Shown piece after piece: positions 57,936 through 64,000 of a stretch of 64,000 bases of DNA; the first letter of the stretch is position 1, and every line of letters begins with the position of its first letter. The position numbers and the translations under genes are program-made. The notes below the pieces were generated by a model that saw only the letters and a list, made by a program, of their open reading frames with translations, was not told the DNA's origin and did not search any database. The stretch is from Engraulis encrasicolus (Eukaryota > Chordata > Actinopteri > Clupeiformes > Engraulidae), in NCBI RefSeq assembly GCF_034702125.1, contig NC_085868.1, positions 22,546,276 to 22,610,275 on the forward strand. Direction: 5' to 3'.

Positions 57936-59719
57936 ATAAATGAAGAACAGACCTGGGAAGTCTACTGTCAATTCATGGGGAGGGAAGGCAGGGAAAAAAG
58001 CAGGTCCATATAACTGAGTAAGAACAAGAATGGTAGAGTCCACTCCACACAGCCAAGGAGGGAGAAGAGGATGGACACCGTGTACGCTTAAATTGAGGAT
58101 GAAAAGGAGTGCAACAGTTCATACAACTGAGGATGAGCAGCAGTTCCCATAACCGTGGATGAGGAGCATTGGATGAGGCCCTGGCTTGGAGTAAGGCTAA
58201 ACCCTTTCATGCAGAGCCTCTATTATGAACCTGCTGTTACCAAAATCGGAATGGCCAGGTCTTAATCTGGTATTGAAAACACCCTGTAATAGCATTGCAA
58301 TGTTGTGATGATGCAGTTGAATATTGAAGAGTGAGTCAGGCAGCGATTCCATCTGCACCAAAAGTCTAAACGCCATTTTCTACCTGGCACCCAATGTTGA
58401 TGTACAGCATTAATTTATAAAAGAAGTCATGTTGCTACAATGTAGTTGAGTTTTTTTCATCAATCGGTCAGCTCAATTGCTGACAATCCCATCTGCACCA
58501 GTCAGCTGTGCGTGTCTTGGAAGTGTCTGGAGCTGTGAGCGTTGGCTTGGGGTCAGCACGTCCACCGCACTCCAGGGGGGTTAGATTATCCTGTGACGGT
58601 CATGAGGGAAAGTGAAAGCAAAGTCCATCAAGCTGAGAAGGGAATCTCCCTCCAATCCTCTCACCATATAGCTCTTTCGCTGTTCTTGTTTTCCCTATTG
58701 TCAGTCTTTCAATGGTGCTTCTGTCTGTCTCCTGTTCTTACATGACAATATTGTTATGATGTTGTTGATGAGTCTCTTTAGCCAGGAGTGAATGCGGTCC
58801 CAAATGCAGAAAACAGAATTCGCCGTTTTGTTTTGTCTCTCGTCTTGCTTGTTGTCATTTGTCCGCTGGCCAGCCGGCCTCCCGGCCTCCCGCCCTGGCT
58901 ATCTTCTTTATCTATGAATGGCATCTGTGGCATCTTTACTCTTGTGTCCTCGCTTATTATGAAACAATATTCACTTTCAAATTCACTTAAAACTTCAAAT
59001 TCGTCACAATTCATCACTATTAACATCTATCGTCAAAGAGCTCAGTCGTTTGTTTTGTTTCATTCTTGGCTTGGCTTGTGTGTTCACTGTGCTGCCTGGC
59101 CGGCCATCCTCCCTGACCTTCAGCTCCTTGCATCTCAGCGAGATTAAGGCGCAGTAAGCCACGATCAGGCTAAGACCCCATCTCTCTACTCTTCTCACTG
59201 ACAGCCCAGCCCCGGCTCTCTCTCTACCCTCTGCGGTGCCAATCCTCTTAGACTTGGTTAAACAAGATGGGCTTTACCCCCGCCATGCCCCCACGCACAC
59301 CACATCGCACTTCCCTCCTTTCCTGTTCTCCTCCTCCGTCTAAAGGTGGTTGAATTCCCTCCCTCTCTCCCTGATTAGAGGTTTAGAAGTACTCTTAATG
59401 ATGTGATTATAAAAATGAGATATATCTTGCAGCGTTCATACACCATTTATTCCGCTGTGCCTAATGAAGTAAATGCACTGCAAGAGTACCTCTAATTTTA
59501 TTTAATGCACCTTTTGTTAAGTTTGAGAGGTTTTACACTCCCGATTCTGCCATCTCGTGTCCTTTCTCCTTCTACACTTGAAATTGCTTAAATGAGATGA
59601 GTTTTTACTCTCTCATCCTTTCCCTATCCCCTCTCCTTCCTTACTTTCCTGCTCCTTAGTCGTGACACAGACAAAATCGGGAGCTTGTGACATCAGCTTA
59701 CCTGGCTGCTTTCTCTGTG
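57936..59719. other. Intron 3 segment, no gene seen
   Basis: No exon, RNA gene or defined repeat recognised. Confidence 0.5.
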
Positions 59720-59723
59720 TTAA

Positions 59724-60035
59724 GCGGCGTACACACGCATTACTAGCTTCTCGCTTGCTCGCCTACTCGCCACTCTTTCATGGAACGTTCACTGGAAGTG
59801 CCCGTGGCTTTAGCTGCCAATGAACAGGCGAGAAGTACCGAGCTCTGCATTCCAATTGGTTACTCGCTTACTCGCCTTGCTCGAAGTTAAAATATTTTCA
59901 ACTCGGGATCCGCCTACATCGTATCACTTGTACAGTACACGCCTACTAGCCTGCTCGTCTCGCTGGAACACATTGACATTCTATTGACTTCATTCGCTGA
60001 GCGAGTAACTAGCAGCGACGTATGTGTACGGCCCT
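59724..60035. mobile_element. TTAA-type MITE with CTCGC words, copy 2
   Basis: Same family and orientation as 45459-45773, roughly 90% alike by eye over the full length (shared phrases TACTAGCTTCTCGCTTGCTC, GGAACACATTGACATTCTAT). TTAA flanks both sides (59720-59723 and 60036-60039). The left end has lost or changed a base (GCGGCGTACACAC). Non-coding. Confidence 0.9.
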
Positions 60036-60039
60036 TTAA

Positions 60040-60696
60040 AGCGGTTTGAAGTTCTTGCTTCACATCCAAAGCTGCAGTGTTTTGTTAGAAGTGTGTTACT
60101 TAATTTTGCATGGTGAGATGTTTGTTCCTTGGCGCTTGGAGTTTTATTTGATGTTTTTGGTTGTTACCAACCAGAAATTGTTTAATGTGTAAACAGATTT
60201 TTTTTCTGGAAAAGAAAATGTTAATTCCATACAGTTTCATCAAGATTTTGGATTGCTGACCACCCTTCTGTAAACTGGCTTTGTTGAGACGAAAGTCTTT
60301 AAACACTACTGTACGGGTACTTCGGCTTACTTCACAAACCCATGTTACATGCACACACCTAAAGCCAGACACTCACACAACTGTGACGCATGGAAAAGCA
60401 TCTCTGTCAACACTGTGTTGAGCGTGTGTGGCCATTGGCATTTCAGATCAGGCTGCCGACATACCAACTCACTCGCTTTCTCTCTTTCATATATAACGCA
60501 CACACACACACACACCATCTCTCATCTCAAGAATTCCCTCCATGCCAGTCACAGTTCCATTCATTCATTCCTCCTAGAGTAGCACTGGTGTGTCATATGT
60601 ATCCATGTATCCATGTCGGGCATGTTAGTGGGGTTATTATGGTCTGTTGTGGTCATGCTCATGCCTGTGCTGCTTGCCTGCCTGCTTGTCCCCCAG
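60040..60696. other. Intron 3, distal part
   Basis: Non-coding run-up to exon 4. A short CA tract is at 60498-60514. The T/C-rich tract TGCCTGCTTGTCCCCCAG precedes the acceptor. Confidence 0.6.
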
Positions 60697-60782
60697 GTGG
60701 CCGATTCAAGAAGGAGATAGTGGTGGACGGCCAGAGCTACCTACTGCTCATCAGAGATGAAGGAGGCCCCCCTGAGGCTCAG
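60697..60782 (+). CDS. agap1: AGAP1 exon 4 (switch region)
   Basis: The acceptor CCCCCAG is followed by GT, which completes a Gly codon with the last base of exon 3. The exon reads [20 protein letters not shown] and then [13 protein letters not shown] supplies the DxxG (G3) motif. GGPPEAQ fits AGAP1; AGAP3, as I recall it, has ELQ. The donor is CAG/GTTGGT, phase 0, a weaker consensus than the others. Without splicing the frame runs on into the intron. Confidence 0.96.
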
Positions 60783-61324
60783 GTTGGTATTGCACTCATT
60801 TTAAAAAATCAGCCGTTGACAGGGATGGAAAACCTCCCCCATAGCCGAGTCATAATGATGTTTAAATCTTTGGAAATGTCAAGGTTCAGATTATTTTGTT
60901 GTGTTTTTTCTGTCATGCATTGGTCATTGTCACAAACACAAACACAAGCACATGTCTGTACATATATAAACAATGTGCAAGTTGGGTGAAGACAATTCCT
61001 GGAAGAAAAGTTTGCACATTTGAAATTATTTAGCTTTCCTTGTCTTGTTTGTAAAAATGTCTGGTAAAGCTGATTGACATTTTGACTAAAGATGGAATGG
61101 ACAAAATGTCAAAAAAAGCACTATGTGCATGCTCCATACCCAATATCTTGAAGTGGTCTTTGTTTATCTGTTTTGGAACAGGTAATCTTTTGGTCTTCAT
61201 CACCATTTGGCTGCTCTCTGTTTGTATGTCTGTATCTGTCTGCCTGTCTTACTGTCTGTATATCTAGTAGTATGTATGATAGATTTTCTGCCTGTCTTGC
61301 CTGTATAGCTGTCTCTGCCTGAAT

Positions 61325-61545
61325 GATTGATCGTCTGTCTGTCTGTATCTGTTTGCGTGTTTTACTGTCTTTGTATGATTGATTTTCTGATTGCCTGTCT
61401 GTCTGTCTGTCTCTCTGTTTGATTGCTCTGTCTGTCTGTATCTGTTTGCCTGTCTCTCTGTCTGTCTGTCTGTCTGTGTGTCTATGTATGATTGATTTTC
61501 TGATTGCCTGCCTGTCTGTCTGTCTGTTGCATTGATCCTATGTCT
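61325..61545. repeat. TGTC/CTGT-rich tract before exon 5
   Basis: Repeated CTGTCTGTCTG blocks with TGATTGATTTTCTGATTGCC phrases between them (near 61376 and 61489) lead to the acceptor TCTTTCTTCAG at 61557. The tandem phrase suggests a small minisatellite, and the tract supplies much of the pyrimidine-rich region upstream of exon 5. Confidence 0.85.
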
Positions 61546-61557
61546 GTCTTTCTTCAG

Positions 61558-61699
61558 TTTGCTCTGTGGGTGGATGCGGTCATCTTCGTGTTCAGCCTGG
61601 AGGATGAGATCAGCTTCCAGACGGTCTACCACTACTACAGCCGCATGGCCAACTACAGGAACACAGCAGAGGTGCCATTGGTGCTGGTTGGCACACAAG
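61558..61699 (+). CDS. agap1: AGAP1 exon 5 (GTPase-like domain core)
   Basis: Encodes [20 protein letters not shown], then [20 protein letters not shown] and LVLVGTQ plus the first base of Asp. [12 protein letters not shown] is the hydrophobic core strand after switch II, and VGTQD sits where Ras-like proteins have NKxD, a known divergence of AGAP GTPases. The acceptor is TTCTTCAG and the donor G/GTAAGG, phase 1. [24 protein letters not shown] matches my memory of vertebrate AGAP1 almost exactly. Confidence 0.97.
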
Positions 61700-62441
61700 G
61701 TAAGGCCATGGGAGCACAGAGATGATATGTTTTGTGATAATGCCACCAAATAATGTAAACACTATTTTTTTTCTTTGGTATGTACCACACAAAATCTTAA
61801 GACACATAAGTGACTAAGAAAAGTACATGTTTATATGCGTGTTTAAATGCAAGGCTAATTGTACTGCCCCTATTAATTTATCTAGTCGGCTGATTTCAGT
61901 GTCCCTAATATTAGTATTGCGCTATTTGATATCCTGCCCCCTACGTCATGTGCCTCAACTAGAAACTCAACCATGTTTTACAGCTGTGTTTTACAGACTC
62001 TGAGGGCATACTGCCACCTGCTGGTAGCAAGCAGTCAATACAGTCATCTCAATAGGGATTGTTAACTTGCATGTATTTAATTACCGTAGTAATGCATATT
62101 AATCCATGGGCTCATCCACATTTATATCATTAGATAAATATTTGCAGTATACAGCAAAGGATATTTATTCTTTGTTTTATTTTTCTGTGTGTTTTATTTG
62201 CATTTGACATGCCATATCTTTTACCATAGAAGTGATCCATAACTTAATTTAATGTCAGTAATCAAACCCAACCATACAAGGATTGTCTAAGGGAATAATA
62301 CTAGTATAGAAGCAAATATAAAATCCTATGCTGCAATTCCATTTTCCAAAGTAAATCAATAGTATTGGGGAACATGTACTTGCCCTCTTTACTGTTCCTA
62401 TGTGTTTTGTGTTTTATCTTAATTCCCTCTTCTTTCTCCAG
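61700..62441. other. Intron 5, no other feature seen
   Basis: A 742-bp AT-rich intron with no repeat or RNA gene recognised. It ends TCTTTCTCCAG. Confidence 0.7.
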
Positions 62442-62576
62442 ACGCCATCAGCTCTGCTAACCCTCGCGTGATTGAGGACACTCGGGCGCGAAAGCTGTCC
62501 AATGACCTGAAGCGCTGCACGTACTATGAGACCTGCGCCACATACGGCCTCAACGTCGAGCGGGTCTTCCAGGACG
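62442..62576 (+). CDS. agap1: AGAP1 exon 6 (end of GTPase-like domain)
   Basis: The acceptor TTTCTCCAG is followed by AC, completing Asp. The exon reads [40 protein letters not shown] and RVFQD, plus the first base of the next codon. TCAT is the G5-like motif. The donor G/GTAAGA is a good consensus, phase 1. In the family the next exon continues VAQK..., followed by a linker, PH, ArfGAP zinc finger and ankyrin repeats; none of these lie before 64000, so the gene is cut by the window end. Confidence 0.97.
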
Positions 62577-64000
62577 GTAAGAGACAGTACAGACAGACAG
62601 ACGTTGAAATGCCACTTATGTGATATTTTGATCAATGGCGTTTTTTGGGGGGGCTCAGATGTGTGGTTTTACAACCATAGCTTATACCCATAAATTTATT
62701 TGTAATTGGTAATTAATGTACTGCCAGGGGCGGAGTGGCCCACCTTTTCTCACCGGGAGAATTTTCCCCTTGGCGGCCCTCTTTAAAAAAAACAAAAAAA
62801 AACCAGAAAAAAAAACAAAGCGAACAACATGGTTTCCTAACCAAAAAGACAAAAGCCACAAAATCTGCAGTCGTACTACATGTGAAAATTAGTGTTGTCA
62901 AAATATCAACCTGAAGTGGAGAATTGTAGCCTACACCTTGATGAAATGCACAGCCAGTGGTGTAGTCTACGTAAAACGCAGGTATACGCACCCATTTCAA
63001 AATTTCAGGGATTACAGTATACCCACTTAAAATTGATTGATCCATTATTTACAATAGCACAAATATATACAGTACACATCAAAAAATGCTCAAATATACA
63101 GTATACCCACTTCAAAAAGTAGACTACACCACTGGAGCCATCATCACAGTCTAAAGCATTCATAGGCCTACTAGGTTAGGCTACATCACGCTACTGCTCC
63201 ATGCAAATGTGCACTCCACAGTCATTTTTGACCGTTTGAAATTGAAATATCGTTTAAGGAAGACAGGATGAGCATGGGCACAAAGTTTTGAGTATGGGGA
63301 TTTTTAGAAGAGTAGGCTTACAAAATATAGTATAGTAGCCTATAGCTTACAAAATGTCTGTCTACATTGTGCAATAAACCCACCATGCAGCAAATAAGCC
63401 AAACCTAGCTACTTCAAAGCACAACCATAAGTCAACAAAATGTATAACCAAACGGTGTAGGCCTACCTTAAAACGCTGTCTTCGTCGCAGCAAATGTCTT
63501 TGTTTCTTGCAATCACTCTACTTTAATCCACAGCTTAGCCTACACACCCAGCACTGGTCACATCAGAATCTTGTGTGGTAATTATTTTGTTCCATTTCTT
63601 CAGACATAGGCTACATCCTAAATGTACCACATATAAATATATGTATGATAATAATATTATTTCGACTATAAGGAGATATACTGGTAGTTCTAACAAATCA
63701 AAACAAAACCCATTGCTTCTGTTAGGTGCAGTTCTCTTCCTTACCACTTGGTGGAGTCTGTTTGTAACCCAATTCAATAACCACAGAGCAAGTGAATCTG
63801 GACTGGAAAGACTGTAAACTGTAACAGTCGTGTGGAAATCGGAAAATAACTCATAATTTATTAATATTTCCATCCTTTGGTAACCAATCTACATATCACA
63901 GGTTCTTCAAATACTGAAAACGAAACTGTGTTACTAAGATCTTGTAAACTTCCGCGATCTACGGTGTATGAAAATTATCAGTAGCGAAGGGGTGTGGCCA
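62577..64000. other. Intron 6, start
   Basis: The gene continues beyond the window. A hAT-like end (CAGGGGCGGAGTGGCCCACC) starts at 62725 without a matching right end that I can see. An A-rich run lies at 62785-62820. Confidence 0.55.
62955..63134. mobile_element. Inverted-repeat MITE (CAGTGGTGTAGTC type), 180 bp
   Basis: The left end is CAGTGGTGTAGTCTACGTAA and the right end AGTAGACTACACCACTG, inverted over 16 bp. The interior repeats ATACAGTATACCCACTT-type phrases three times. The ends resemble hAT elements, but I see no convincing 8-bp duplication (TGCACAGC versus GAGCCATC). Non-coding. Confidence 0.8.

Overview
This is a teleost-like vertebrate genomic window. It carries one protein-coding gene, a large plus-strand gene that I read as agap1 (ArfGAP with GTPase domain, ankyrin repeats and PH domain 1). 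Everything else is intron or 5' flank, filled with simple-sequence DNA and small transposons. The evidence for a fish is the extreme density of CA/GT, CT, TGTC and CGTG microsatellites, many short hAT-type and TTAA-flanked non-autonomous DNA transposons, a fish-style L2-like LINE, and vertebrate exon/intron structure. I cannot name the species.

Layout: 1-6438 is 5' flank and leader, with one inverted-repeat element and a CA tract. 6439-7912 is a long coding first exon (up to 491 codons) of the PIKE-L-like type, with the motif RKTVYRISLTLVKKES near its start. A 39.2 kb first intron follows (7913-47127). It holds at least six hAT-like elements, a two-copy repeat family with 9-bp target duplications, an L2-like LINE (about 23.7-26.83 kb), a CTCGC-rich TTAA-type element, a tRNA-like SINE, three tandem-repeat blocks with roughly 40, 220 and 260 bp units, and many microsatellites, including about 200 bp of uninterrupted CGTG.

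From 47128 the conserved GTPase-like domain is built from five short exons: 47128-47186, 47476-47563, 60697-60782, 61558-61699 and 62442-62576. Every splice site is GT/AG, and the phases (1,0,1,0,1,1) join without breaking the frame. The joined product contains a P-loop (GNLASGKS), a DEGG switch motif and the VGTQD and TCAT motifs. The PH, ArfGAP and ankyrin exons must lie beyond 64000. Intron 3 (13.1 kb) carries two TTAA-flanked elements, one of them an almost perfect 342-bp palindrome, plus a CTCGC-rich copy matching the one in intron 1.

I found no operon, CRISPR array, new enzyme system or second gene. The observations most worth checking are: two in-phase cryptic splice donors inside exon 1; splice-acceptor tracts made of microsatellites; the repeat family with 9-bp target duplications; the TTAA-AGGG element group; a 70-bp direct repeat around a hAT-like element; and the CGTG block.
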